Origin: Nocardiopsis prasina DSM 43845
GTDB taxonomy: Bacteria > Actinomycetota > Actinomycetes > Streptosporangiales > Streptosporangiaceae
Assembly: GCF_000341265.1 (NCBI RefSeq)
Contig: NZ_ANAE01000161.1
Span: forward strand, 62,001-126,000
Direction: 5' to 3'
DNA: 64,000 bases
The notes under the pieces were generated by a model, which did not search any database, was not told the DNA's origin, and saw only the letters and a list, made by a program, of their open reading frames with translations. Positions 1-6,732 of the stretch are shown here, in pieces. Each line of letters opens with the position of its first letter. Positions within the stretch are counted from its first letter, which is position 1. The position numbers were made by a program, and so were the translations under genes.

Positions 1-2
1 CG

Positions 3-779
3 ATCACCCCCAACCCCCGACAGCCCAGGACCTACTTCGACGATGAGGCCCTGGACGAGCTGCGGGACTCGATCATCGAGGTCGGCCTGCTCCAGCCCGT
101 CGTGGTTCGCAAGCTCGAAGGTGAGGGCGAGCCCCGCTACGAGCTGATCATGGGGGAGCGGCGGTTCCGGGCGAGCAAGCTCGCGGAGCTCGAACGCATC
201 CCCGCGATCGTGCGCCGGACGGACGACGACGAACTGCTCCGGGAGGCGCTCCTGGAGAACCTGCACCGGCAGCAGCTCAACCCGTTGGAGGAGGCGGCCG
301 CGTACCAGCAGATGCTGGACGACTTCGGCACCACCCAGGGGGAGCTGGCCCAGCAGGTCGGCAAGTCGCGTTCGCACATCGCCAACACGCTGCGTCTGCT
401 CAACCTCCCGGGGAGGGTGCAGACACGGGTGGCGGCGGGGGTGCTGAGCGCCGGACACGCGCGGGCCCTGCTGTCGATCGACGACCCGGAGGCCCAGGAG
501 CGCCTCGCCAAGCGGGTCAACGACGAGGGGCTGTCGGTGCGGTCCCTGGAGGAGATCGTCGCCCTCCGGGAGATTCCGGATGAGGACAAGCCCCGCAGGG
601 CCTCCGCCGGGCGGATCGACAACCCCCCGCAGATCGAGGAGTGGGCCACCCGGATGGGCGACCGGCTCGACACCACCGTGAAGGTGGACATCGGCCGGAA
701 GAAGGGCAAGATCGTCGTGGAGTTCGCGACGATGGAGGACCTGGAGCGGATCATCGGTCAGATGGACCGCGAGAACTGA
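3..779 (+). CDS. parB: ParB chromosome partitioning protein (5' end outside window)
   Basis: ParB/Spo0J loads at parS as a CTP-dependent sliding clamp and with ParA segregates the origin region. The visible 258 residues enter the ParB N-terminal domain already in frame at base 3. They contain the CTP/arginine-patch motif GERRFRAS, the helix-turn-helix region (TQGELAQQVGKSRSHIANTLRLL) described here only by position, about bases 330-410, and the short C-terminal dimerisation domain. The start codon and the N-terminal tail lie left of the window; parA is expected there. Two perfect parS sites follow within 300 bases of the stop. The call is secure from the motif set and from the parS and trxA context. 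Confidence 0.96.
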   Translation: MTPNPRQPRTYFDDEALDELRDSIIEVGLLQPVVVRKLEGEGEPRYELIMGERRFRASKLAELERIPAIVRRTDDDELLREALLENLHRQQLNPLEEAAAYQQMLDDFGTTQGELAQQVGKSRSHIANTLRLLNLPGRVQTRVAAGVLSAGHARALLSIDDPEAQERLAKRVNDEGLSVRSLEEIVALREIPDEDKPRRASAGRIDNPPQIEEWATRMGDRLDTTVKVDIGRKKGKIVVEFATMEDLERIIGQMDREN

Positions 780-794
780 CCCTCCACCCTCGCG

Positions 795-832
795 GGCGAT
801 GGCGGTGTTTCACGTGAAACACCGCCATCGCC
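795..832. promoter_or_regulatory. parS: parS site inside a 38-bp perfect palindrome
   Basis: Bases 806-821 read TGTTTCACGTGAAACA, the canonical bacterial parS. Eleven further bases on each side (795-805 and 822-832) are also perfectly complementary, so the whole is a 38-bp uninterrupted palindrome. It starts 16 bases after the parB stop, so besides nucleating ParB it could form the terminator hairpin of parB; that second role is inferred. Confidence 0.95.
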
Positions 833-1039
833 GTGTTCAGCGCCAGGTGTCCCAGGGGCGGCGCGGCCCCGTGCGGCGAGCGTGCCCCGCTGCCCCTGCT
901 GACGCCGTGATCGCCTTCGACGTACGGGAGGGCCACCCGTGGGGCCGTGCTCACGGGCTCGGTACTCGCCCCGGCCCTCCGGGGCCTGTGCTGAGGCGTG
1001 GTGCGCGTCGGCGCTTCCGGCGACAGTGCCCCCGCAACG

Positions 1040-1061
1040 GGCTGTTTCACGTGAAACAGCC
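1040..1061. promoter_or_regulatory. parS: Second parS site
   Basis: Bases 1043-1058 are again an exact TGTTTCACGTGAAACA, with the palindrome extending three bases further on each side. Two sites 237 bases apart next to parB fit the clustered origin-proximal parS sites known from actinobacteria. Confidence 0.95.
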
Positions 1062-1153
1062 GGTCAGAGACCCATGGAACCGATCGTGAGGCCTCACAGG
1101 GGCCGTGGGGCGCTCGTGAGGGCTCGACCCCGGGGTGAGTCCATATGAATGCC

Positions 1154-1186
1154 GAGAGGCCCCCAGGGTCCACCTGAGGGCCTCTC
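1154..1186 (-). terminator. Terminator of trxB-trxA
   Basis: GAGAGGCCC at 1154-1162 pairs with GGGCCTCTC at 1178-1186, 24 bases beyond the trxA stop. No long U tract follows, which is usual in GC-rich actinobacteria. Confidence 0.7.
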
Positions 1187-1209
1187 GTGCGTGTGTGCGG
1201 CGCTGCGGG

Positions 1210-1533
1210 CTACAGGAACTCCGCGAGCTCCTTCTCCAGCAGACGCGTCGGCTTGGCGCCGATGATCTGCTTGACGACCTCGCCGCCCTTGTAGACGTTC
1301 ATGGTCGGCAGCGACAGGACGTTGTACGCGCGCGGCGTCTCGGGGTTCTGGTCGGTGTTGATCTTCACGACGTCGATCTTGTCGCCGTGGTTGGCGGCCA
1401 GCTTGTCCAGGACCGGGGCCATCTGCTTGCAGGGGCCGCACCAGTCAGCCCAGAAGTCCACCAGGACGGGCTTGTCGTTATTGAGGACGACCTCCTCGAA
1501 GGAGGCGTCGGTGGCGTTCTTGACGGTGGACAC
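1210..1533 (-). CDS. trxA: Thioredoxin
   Basis: Cytosolic dithiol oxidoreductase that reduces protein disulfides, recharged by the adjacent thioredoxin reductase. The 107-residue protein has the full thioredoxin fold length, the WCGPC active site with Cys32 and Cys35, the buried Asp26 region (VDFWADW) and the cis-Pro loop (SLPTMNV). It lies 49 bases downstream of trxB on the same strand, so both are probably one transcript ending at the hairpin 1154-1186. This corresponds to the origin-proximal thioredoxin (trxC/Rv3914 in M. tuberculosis; trxA in Streptomyces). Confidence 0.97.
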   Translation of the reverse strand: MSTVKNATDASFEEVVLNNDKPVLVDFWADWCGPCKQMAPVLDKLAANHGDKIDVVKINTDQNPETPRAYNVLSLPTMNVYKGGEVVKQIIGAKPTRLLEKELAEFL

Positions 1534-1582
1534 TGCTTGGTTCTCCTTGGTTCGACGAAACCGGACGAGGGGGTCGGGGAAG

Positions 1583-2515
1583 CTAGTTGCCGATGGCGGC
1601 GAGGAAGCGCTCGGCGTCCAGGGCGGCGGAACAGCCGGTGCCCGCGGCGGTGATCGCCTGACGGTACTGGTGGTCGACCACGTCGCCCGCGGCGAAGACC
1701 CCTTCGAGGTTGGTCCGCGTGGACGGGGCGTCCACCTTCACGTACCCCTCCTCGTCGAGCTCGATCTGCTTCTGGAAGAGCTCCACGCGGGGGTCGTGGC
1801 CGATCGCGACGAACAGACCGGTGACGTCCAGCGTGCTGGTCTCGTTGGTCTTGTTGTTGATCAGCTTGAGGCCGCTGACGCGGTCCTCACCCAGGACCTC
1901 GGTGACCTCGGTGTCCCAGACGAAGGTGATCTTGTCGTTGGCGAGCGCGCGCTCGGCCATGATCCTGCTGGCGCGCAGCTCGTCACGGCGGTGGATGACC
2001 GTCACCGACTTGGCGAAGCGCGTGAGGAAGAGCGCCTCCTCCATGGCGGTGTCCCCACCACCCGCCACGGCGATGTCCTGGTCGCGGAAGAAGAAGCCGT
2101 CGCAGGTGGCGCACCAGGAGGTGCCCCGGCCGGACAGTTCCTTCTCACCGGGGACGCCGAGCTCGCGGTAGCCGGAGCCGGTGGCCAGGATGACGGTGTG
2201 CGCGAGGAAGGTCTCGCCGCCCGCGGTGACCTCCTTGACCGGCTTGGTCAGGTCCACGTCGGTGACGTCCTCGGGGACCAGCTCGGCGCCGAAGCGCTCG
2301 GCCTGCTTGCGCAGGTTGTCCATGAGGTCAGGGCCCATGATCCCGTCCGGGAAACCGGGGAAGTTCTCCACGTCGGTGGTGTTCATGAGCGCACCGCCGG
2401 CCGTGATGGACCCCTCGAACACCAGCGGGCGCAGCTCCGCGCGCGCGGCGTACACGGCAGCGGTGTAACCCGCCGGTCCGGAACCGATGATGATGACATT
2501 GCGGACGTCACTCAC
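1583..2515 (-). CDS. trxB: Thioredoxin-disulfide reductase
   Basis: FAD enzyme that passes electrons from NADPH to thioredoxin. The 310 residues show the N-terminal FAD-binding GSGPAG (11-16), the redox pair CATC (Cys135, Cys138), the NADPH-binding GGGDTA (152-157) with HRRDEL (175-180), and the C-terminal FAD motif GVFAAGDV. Length is typical of the low-molecular-weight family. It is followed by trxA and preceded, 66 bases upstream of the ATG, by a textbook sigma-R-type promoter (2581-2608), which suggests induction by thiol-oxidative stress as shown for Streptomyces trxBA. Confidence 0.97.
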   Translation of the reverse strand: MSDVRNVIIIGSGPAGYTAAVYAARAELRPLVFEGSITAGGALMNTTDVENFPGFPDGIMGPDLMDNLRKQAERFGAELVPEDVTDVDLTKPVKEVTAGGETFLAHTVILATGSGYRELGVPGEKELSGRGTSWCATCDGFFFRDQDIAVAGGGDTAMEEALFLTRFAKSVTVIHRRDELRASRIMAERALANDKITFVWDTEVTEVLGEDRVSGLKLINNKTNETSTLDVTGLFVAIGHDPRVELFQKQIELDEEGYVKVDAPSTRTNLEGVFAAGDVVDHQYRQAITAAGTGCSAALDAERFLAAIGN

Positions 2516-2580
2516 GCTCTAGGCCCTTCACACAGTCGCTGCCCGGCCACGGTGGTGTGACAGGGGAAAGATGGTTAGCA

Positions 2581-2608
2581 CAACCGATGGTAGGCGCACG
2601 CCATTCCC
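2581..2608 (-). promoter_or_regulatory. Sigma-R-type promoter of trxB-trxA
   Basis: On the minus strand GGGAAT (2608-2603) is followed after exactly 18 bases by GTT (2584-2582). This matches the GGAAT-N18-GTT consensus of the actinobacterial ECF sigma factor SigR/SigH, which drives thioredoxin genes under disulfide stress. It would give a leader of about 60 bases before trxB. The match is seen; use by SigR is inferred because sigR is not in the window. Confidence 0.75.
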
Positions 2609-2649
2609 GGTCCGACATCCGTGCAGCGTACGGGGGTGGGGTATGGGTC

Positions 2650-3093
2650 TCAGCCCCTCCCGGACACCCGCCCGGACCCGCGCCCCAGGCCCGCCGCGAC
2701 GACGAGGGCCAGCCCCCCGGCGACCGCTCCCCACACGGCGTTCACGGCCAGGACCGAGACCACCGCGAGGGGGTTGGTGAGCGGCCCCTGGAGCCCCTCT
2801 CCGAGGAGGGGCGACAGCACCGCGCTGAGCAGGATCGCGAGGGCACCGTAGGCGACACCCGCGCAGACGAGGGTGAGGAAGGGGCGGGGCACGTGCGCCG
2901 CGACCACGGCCGCCACCCACGCCAGGGTCACCAGCAGCGTGGCGCCCAGCTGTGCCCAGGGTGAGCCGATCGCCTCGGTGACCCCGGTGACGTTCATCAG
3001 GGGGCGCACCAGGGCCAGGGCGCCCAGGCTCAGGACCAGGGGCCAGGGCACGCCGGGTGGAGCGCTGGCGGACGGGGACGGGCGGCGGTTCAT
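2650..3093 (-). CDS. Small integral membrane protein, function unknown
   Basis: 147 residues with a proline/serine-rich N-terminus and four hydrophobic spans (roughly residues 16-36, 47-70, 74-96 and 108-135), ending in a Gly/Arg tail. No family is recognised. The ATG is preceded by GAGGGGA at a good distance. It is divergent from the two-component system that starts at 3260, so it could be a target of that system; this is a positional guess. It lies between trxB and the sigM block, which are adjacent in relatives such as Mycobacterium. Confidence 0.72.
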   Translation of the reverse strand: MNRRPSPSASAPPGVPWPLVLSLGALALVRPLMNVTGVTEAIGSPWAQLGATLLVTLAWVAAVVAAHVPRPFLTLVCAGVAYGALAILLSAVLSPLLGEGLQGPLTNPLAVVSVLAVNAVWGAVAGGLALVVAAGLGRGSGRVSGRG

Positions 3094-3247
3094 GGTGTTC
3101 CCCTCGTGGGCTGCGGGCGGTCACTCGACACCTCGGAAGCTACGGGCGACGACCGTGGCCGGGCGTCCGTCCCGGGTCTCCTCCCGGTACGTCGAAACAC
3201 GTAGCCGGACGCGCACGTGAGCACGGGTACGGCCGGGGCCGGCTCCG

Positions 3248-3260
3248 TAGAATCGCCGCA
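3248..3260 (+). promoter_or_regulatory. -10 element and leaderless start of the histidine kinase
   Basis: TAGAAT at 3248-3253 is a strong actinobacterial -10 element placed so that transcription would begin at or next to the ATG at 3260. No Shine-Dalgarno sequence precedes the ATG, so translation is probably leaderless. No clear -35 is visible. Confidence 0.5.
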
Positions 3261-4489
3261 TGCGCGACCGCCCACGCCCGCCGGGCCAGCAGGACCAGTC
3301 CGACCCCACCGACCCCGCCGGCCGTCAGGCCGTCGTCGTCGACGCCCTCCTGGGGTTCACCGTCTTCGCGGTGGTGGCCATCGCGATCGGCGCCGGTATC
3401 GGCGGGGGAGACCTGCCCGCTGTCGTGGCCTACGGGTTCGCGAGCGTCCTCGGCCTGCTCATGCTGTTCCGGCGCCGCTGGCCCCTGGCGGTCCTCCTGC
3501 TCACCGCCGTCCTCCTCATCGCCTACTACGTCGTGGACCTCCCGGTGATCGGTTTGGCGGTGCCCGTGGCCGCCGCCCTGTACTCCGCGGCCGTCTTCGA
3601 CCGCGCCCGGTGGGCCGTGGGGACGGCGGCCGCGCTGGTCGTCGTCTCCACGGTGGCGAGGCTGGCGGAGGGGCAGGATCCGGCCTTCCTCCTCGGGTAC
3701 GAACTGGTGTCGACCGTGGCCATCATGGGGGCGGCGATCGCCCTCGGAGACGGGGTCCGCCAGAGGGCCGAGGGCGCCCGCCAGCGCGAGCTGATCGCGG
3801 TCCTGGACGCCCAGGCGCGGGAGGCCGAGTCGGCCGAGCTCCTGGCCCGCGAACGCGCCCGGATCGCACGCGACCTGCACGACGCGGTGGGTCACCACCT
3901 GTCGGTGGTCTCCCTGCACACCTCGGTGGCGGCCGAAGCCCTGGAGGAGGGGTCCGTGGACCCGCCCGTGGCGCGTGCCGAGCTGCGCCACGTCGCCCAG
4001 GCTGCCCGGGAGGGGTTGCGCGACCTGCGCTCCACGGTGCGGGCGCTGCGCGAACCCCGGGGCGGCCAGGGGGCCGGGGACGGGATCGAGCGCGTCGCGG
4101 GGCTCGCGCACCTGGACGATCTGGTGGCCTCGGTGCGTGCGGCGGGGCTGGACGCGGAGGTGACCGGGGAGGGCGGTCCGGGGCTACCCGGTCTGGTCGA
4201 CGCGACCGCCTACCGGGTGGTCCAGGAGGCGCTCACGAACACGCTCCGGCACGCGCGGGCCGAGGCCGCGGAAGTGGCGCTCGAACGCGCGGAGGGAACG
4301 CTCACGGTGACGGTCACCGACGACGGGACGGGGCCCCTGCCGGGCGAAGCGTTCGGGGAGCGCTGCGGATCGGGGCTGGCCGGGATGAGGGAGAGGGTCC
4401 GGATGGTGGAGGGAACCCTGGAGGCGGGGCCGGTACCCGGCAGAGGGTTCCGGGTGCGTGCGCGGCTGCCACTCGGGGGTGGGGCGTGA
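3260..4489 (+). CDS. NarL-family sensor histidine kinase
   Basis: Membrane sensor kinase of the HisKA_3 type. Residues 25-165 hold about five or six transmembrane segments with almost no extracellular domain. The dimerisation and phosphoacceptor helix reads ARDLHDAVGHH with His207. The HATPase_c domain shows the N box QEALTNTLRHA (around 327), DDGTG (354-358) and GSGLAGM (370-376). The stop overlaps the GTG of the response regulator by four bases (GTGA), so kinase and regulator are translationally coupled. The signal sensed cannot be read; intramembrane sensors of this type often watch the envelope. Confidence 0.9.
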   Translation: MRDRPRPPGQQDQSDPTDPAGRQAVVVDALLGFTVFAVVAIAIGAGIGGGDLPAVVAYGFASVLGLLMLFRRRWPLAVLLLTAVLLIAYYVVDLPVIGLAVPVAAALYSAAVFDRARWAVGTAAALVVVSTVARLAEGQDPAFLLGYELVSTVAIMGAAIALGDGVRQRAEGARQRELIAVLDAQAREAESAELLARERARIARDLHDAVGHHLSVVSLHTSVAAEALEEGSVDPPVARAELRHVAQAAREGLRDLRSTVRALREPRGGQGAGDGIERVAGLAHLDDLVASVRAAGLDAEVTGEGGPGLPGLVDATAYRVVQEALTNTLRHARAEAAEVALERAEGTLTVTVTDDGTGPLPGEAFGERCGSGLAGMRERVRMVEGTLEAGPVPGRGFRVRARLPLGGGA

Positions 4490-5178
4490 GCACGCCGACG
4501 AGGGTCCTGCTCGTGGACGACCAGGAGCTCGTACGCGCCGGGGTGCGTTCGCTGCTGGAGCGGGAGGGCGACATCGAGGTGGTGGCGGAGGCCGCCGACG
4601 GGCGCCGGGCGGTGGTCGAGATCGACCGGCACCGCCCTGACGTGGTGCTGCTGGACCTCCAGATGCCCGTGATGGACGGGCTCGGCGTTCTGCGGGAACT
4701 GGAACGTCGACGTGTCGACACGTCGGGGCGCCGACATGTCGACACCCGGGTGGTGGTCCTCACCACCTTCGGAGAGGACGACAACGTGTTCTCCGCGCTG
4801 CGCCTGGGCGCGGCCGGGTTCCTGCTCAAGGACGCCAAGCCGCGCGAGCTCAGGGACGCGGTCCGCACGGTGGCGGCGGGGGAGGGGCTGCTCTCGCCGG
4901 GCGTGACCCGCCGCGTCATCGAACGCCTCGCCGTTACCGAGCTGCCGCCCGGGGCCGCCGCTCGTCTGGACGGGCTCACCGTTCGTGAGCGCGAGGTGCT
5001 CGGCCTGGTCGGGCGGGGGATGTCCAACCAGGAGATCGGCGCGGAGCTCTACCTGAGCCCGGCCACCGCGCGCACGCACGTGGGCCGTCTGCTGGCCAAG
5101 CTCGGGGTGCGTGACCGCGTGGGGCTGGTGGTGCTGGCCTACGAGAGCGGGCTGGTGCGCGCCGGAGATGATCGCTGA
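4486..5178 (+). CDS. NarL/LuxR-type response regulator with an in-frame repeat insertion
   Basis: Partner of the preceding kinase. The receiver domain (about 5-125) has the acidic pair at 11-12, the phospho-acceptor Asp57 in VVLLDLQMP, and Lys115. The C-terminal LuxR helix-turn-helix lies at about 163-222 (LTVREREVLGLV...). The GTG at 4486 overlaps the kinase stop. Odd feature: between MDG and VVVLTTF the loop is about eight to ten residues longer than usual, and residues 76-87 (RVDTSGRRHVDT) are encoded by two TGTCGACA repeats. The insertion is in the loop before beta4, so the fold may tolerate it. The gene is convergent with the anti-sigma gene 33 bases away. Confidence 0.9.
   Translation: MSTPTRVLLVDDQELVRAGVRSLLEREGDIEVVAEAADGRRAVVEIDRHRPDVVLLDLQMPVMDGLGVLRELERRRVDTSGRRHVDTRVVVLTTFGEDDNVFSALRLGAAGFLLKDAKPRELRDAVRTVAAGEGLLSPGVTRRVIERLAVTELPPGAAARLDGLTVREREVLGLVGRGMSNQEIGAELYLSPATARTHVGRLLAKLGVRDRVGLVVLAYESGLVRAGDDR
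4705..4744. repeat. Paired TGTCGACA repeat inside the response regulator
   Basis: TGTCGACA occurs at 4713-4720 and again at 4737-4744, flanked by further CGTCGAC/CGACAT sequence so that the 40 bases form a rough dyad. The same octamer is scattered in noncoding DNA elsewhere in this window (18385, 31168, 33304, 44047, 56252). Here it is read in frame as extra receiver-domain residues. Confidence 0.7.
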
Positions 5179-5211
5179 GACCGCTGGCGCTGCGCCGGGT
5201 GCGGAGCCCGT

Positions 5212-6078
5212 CTACAGCGGTCGCTGGGCGAGTACGCCGGCGGCGGGGTCCCCGTCCGTGCAGGTGCCCGGGTCGAGGACGATCACCCCGGCGCCGTCGG
5301 TGTCCTGGGTGAACAGGACCCACACGGGTCCGGCGCCGTCACCGGCGTCGAAGAGGGCGTCGTCGACCAGGGTGACCCGGACGCCGCTGTCCTGCTCGAA
5401 GCGGGTGACGCACTCCTGCGCCTCGGTGGTCAGCTGAGTGAGTGCCTGGGTGCCCGCGTCCTCCTCGGTACCCTCCGGTTCGCGCTCGGTGGCCAGGACC
5501 TCCGCGGCCTGGGCGTCGAGCCCGTCCTCGGTGTAGACCGTGCCGCTCGCCACCGACTTCGCGGTGTAGGACTGGGCGGTGTCGGGGGCGGACTCGGACT
5601 CGCTCTCCTCCAGCAGGGGGGAGGCGGCGGTGTTCTCCTGCTCGCCCATCTTCCCGTTGAGGATCGCGGCTCCGCCGCCGACCACGAAGACGGTCACGGC
5701 CGCGATCGCCATCAGGTGCGGCAGGCCGAAGCCCCGCCGTCGGTTGAGCGGGACCACCGGTGCCAACGTGTCCGCCGCGGGCGCTTCGGTCGCCGCGGGC
5801 TCCTCGGCGTCGCGGGGAGGGCCGTCCCCGGCCGTGGAGGTCGCTGAGCGTTCGCTCGCGGCCTCGGCGATCCGGCTGTCGAGGAGGTCGGCGACGTCCT
5901 GCGGCAGCGCCGGCAGGGGTTCCTCGGCGAGGACGCGGGTGACCCCGGTGAGCTCGTCGAGGACCGTGGCGCAGGACGCGCAGGTCTCTATGTGTGTGGC
6001 AACGAAGCGTTCCTCGTCGGGGTCCAGGAGGTCCTCGGCGAAGAAGGCGAGTGCCTCCACGTCAGGATGGGACGTCAC
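5212..6078 (-). CDS. Zinc-type transmembrane anti-sigma factor for SigM
   Basis: 288 residues. The cytoplasmic part begins with a ZAS-like anti-sigma domain containing His29-x3-Cys33-x2-Cys36 (HIETCASC). A low-complexity Ala/Glu linker follows, then one transmembrane helix (about 119-140) and an extracellular domain of about 145 residues without recognised family. The GTG start at 6078 overlaps the stop of the sigma gene by four bases (GTGA), giving coupled synthesis of sigma and anti-sigma. Position and architecture match Rv3912 (RsmM) of M. tuberculosis. Two further cysteines in the outer domain (ECVTRF and GTCTDG) could form a disulfide. Confidence 0.85.
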   Translation of the reverse strand: MTSHPDVEALAFFAEDLLDPDEERFVATHIETCASCATVLDELTGVTRVLAEEPLPALPQDVADLLDSRIAEAASERSATSTAGDGPPRDAEEPAATEAPAADTLAPVVPLNRRRGFGLPHLMAIAAVTVFVVGGGAAILNGKMGEQENTAASPLLEESESESAPDTAQSYTAKSVASGTVYTEDGLDAQAAEVLATEREPEGTEEDAGTQALTQLTTEAQECVTRFEQDSGVRVTLVDDALFDAGDGAGPVWVLFTQDTDGAGVIVLDPGTCTDGDPAAGVLAQRPL

Positions 6079-6701
6079 GATGGGTTGGCACCTCCTCTCC
6101 CAGATGTGACGTCTCGCGGTGGCTGAGGGTTCCTTAGATGGGAGAGCGACGGAAGAAGTTTGGCGCGACCTCGCGCACACCGGCTCTTGACCGTGCCCGA
6201 GGCGATGTCGAGGATCTCCGCGGCCTCGTCCACCCGGTAGCCGAGCATGTCCACGAGGGTCAGCGCCATCCTCTGGTCCAGGGGGAGGAGGTCCAGTGCG
6301 GCGTGCACGTCCAACCGGGCCTCGGTCTGGGAGGCGTGGTCGTGCCCGCCTCCAGAACGGCTCAGGCGGTCGTTGGAGATGACGTCGAGGGTCTCGTCCT
6401 CGGTCGGGGTCGCCGGGCGCACCTTGCGGCGTCTGAGGCGGTCGTGGCAGGCGTTCACCACGATGCGGTGCATCCAGGTGCTGACCTGCGACTCCCCTCG
6501 GAACCGGTCGGCGGCGCGGAACGCTGACATGAAGGCGTCCTGGAGGGCGTCCGAGGCCTCCTCGGGGTCGCCCATCATCCGGACGGCGACAGCCCACAGG
6601 CGCTCACGGTGACGGCGAACCAGTACCGCGAACGCCTGTTCGTCACCCTGAGCGTGCCTCGACAACAGCTCCGTGTCAGGAAGCTCCTGGGCCGCGTCCA
6701 T
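6075..6701 (-). CDS. sigM: ECF RNA polymerase sigma factor SigM
   Basis: 208-residue ECF sigma factor. Region 2 includes the core-binding helix around DALQDAFMSAF and the -10 recognition stretch GESQVSTWMHRIVVNACHD. Region 4 is the helix-turn-helix GYRVDEAAEILDIASGTVKSRCARGRAKL. An acidic linker with a His/Gly stretch separates them. It lies 31 bases downstream of the pseudokinase gene and is coupled to its anti-sigma factor. Order pseudokinase-murJ / sigM / anti-sigma / trxB / trxA is the conserved sigM neighbourhood of actinobacteria, which supports the name. Confidence 0.9.
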   Translation of the reverse strand: MDAAQELPDTELLSRHAQGDEQAFAVLVRRHRERLWAVAVRMMGDPEEASDALQDAFMSAFRAADRFRGESQVSTWMHRIVVNACHDRLRRRKVRPATPTEDETLDVISNDRLSRSGGGHDHASQTEARLDVHAALDLLPLDQRMALTLVDMLGYRVDEAAEILDIASGTVKSRCARGRAKLLPSLSHLRNPQPPRDVTSGRGGANPS

Positions 6702-6732
6702 CAGCGCTGATCACATACCCCACAAAGTAGAA

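Larger units (their letters stand above)
780..1209. other. parB-trxA intergenic region with parS pair and terminator
   Basis: This 430-base stretch between convergent parB and trxA holds the two parS sites and the trxA terminator. Open frames across it start inside the parS palindrome and encode no recognisable protein, so I regard it as noncoding. Confidence 0.75.

Noticed and set aside
799-1089. Possible 96-residue protein beginning in the parS palindrome
   Set aside because: Its start and end are the parS sequences themselves and it has no family similarity or codon character.
3217-5178. A single 653-codon frame covering kinase and response regulator
   Set aside because: The first 420 codons are out of frame with the kinase and give Arg/Gly-rich nonsense; the regulator starts at GTG 4486.
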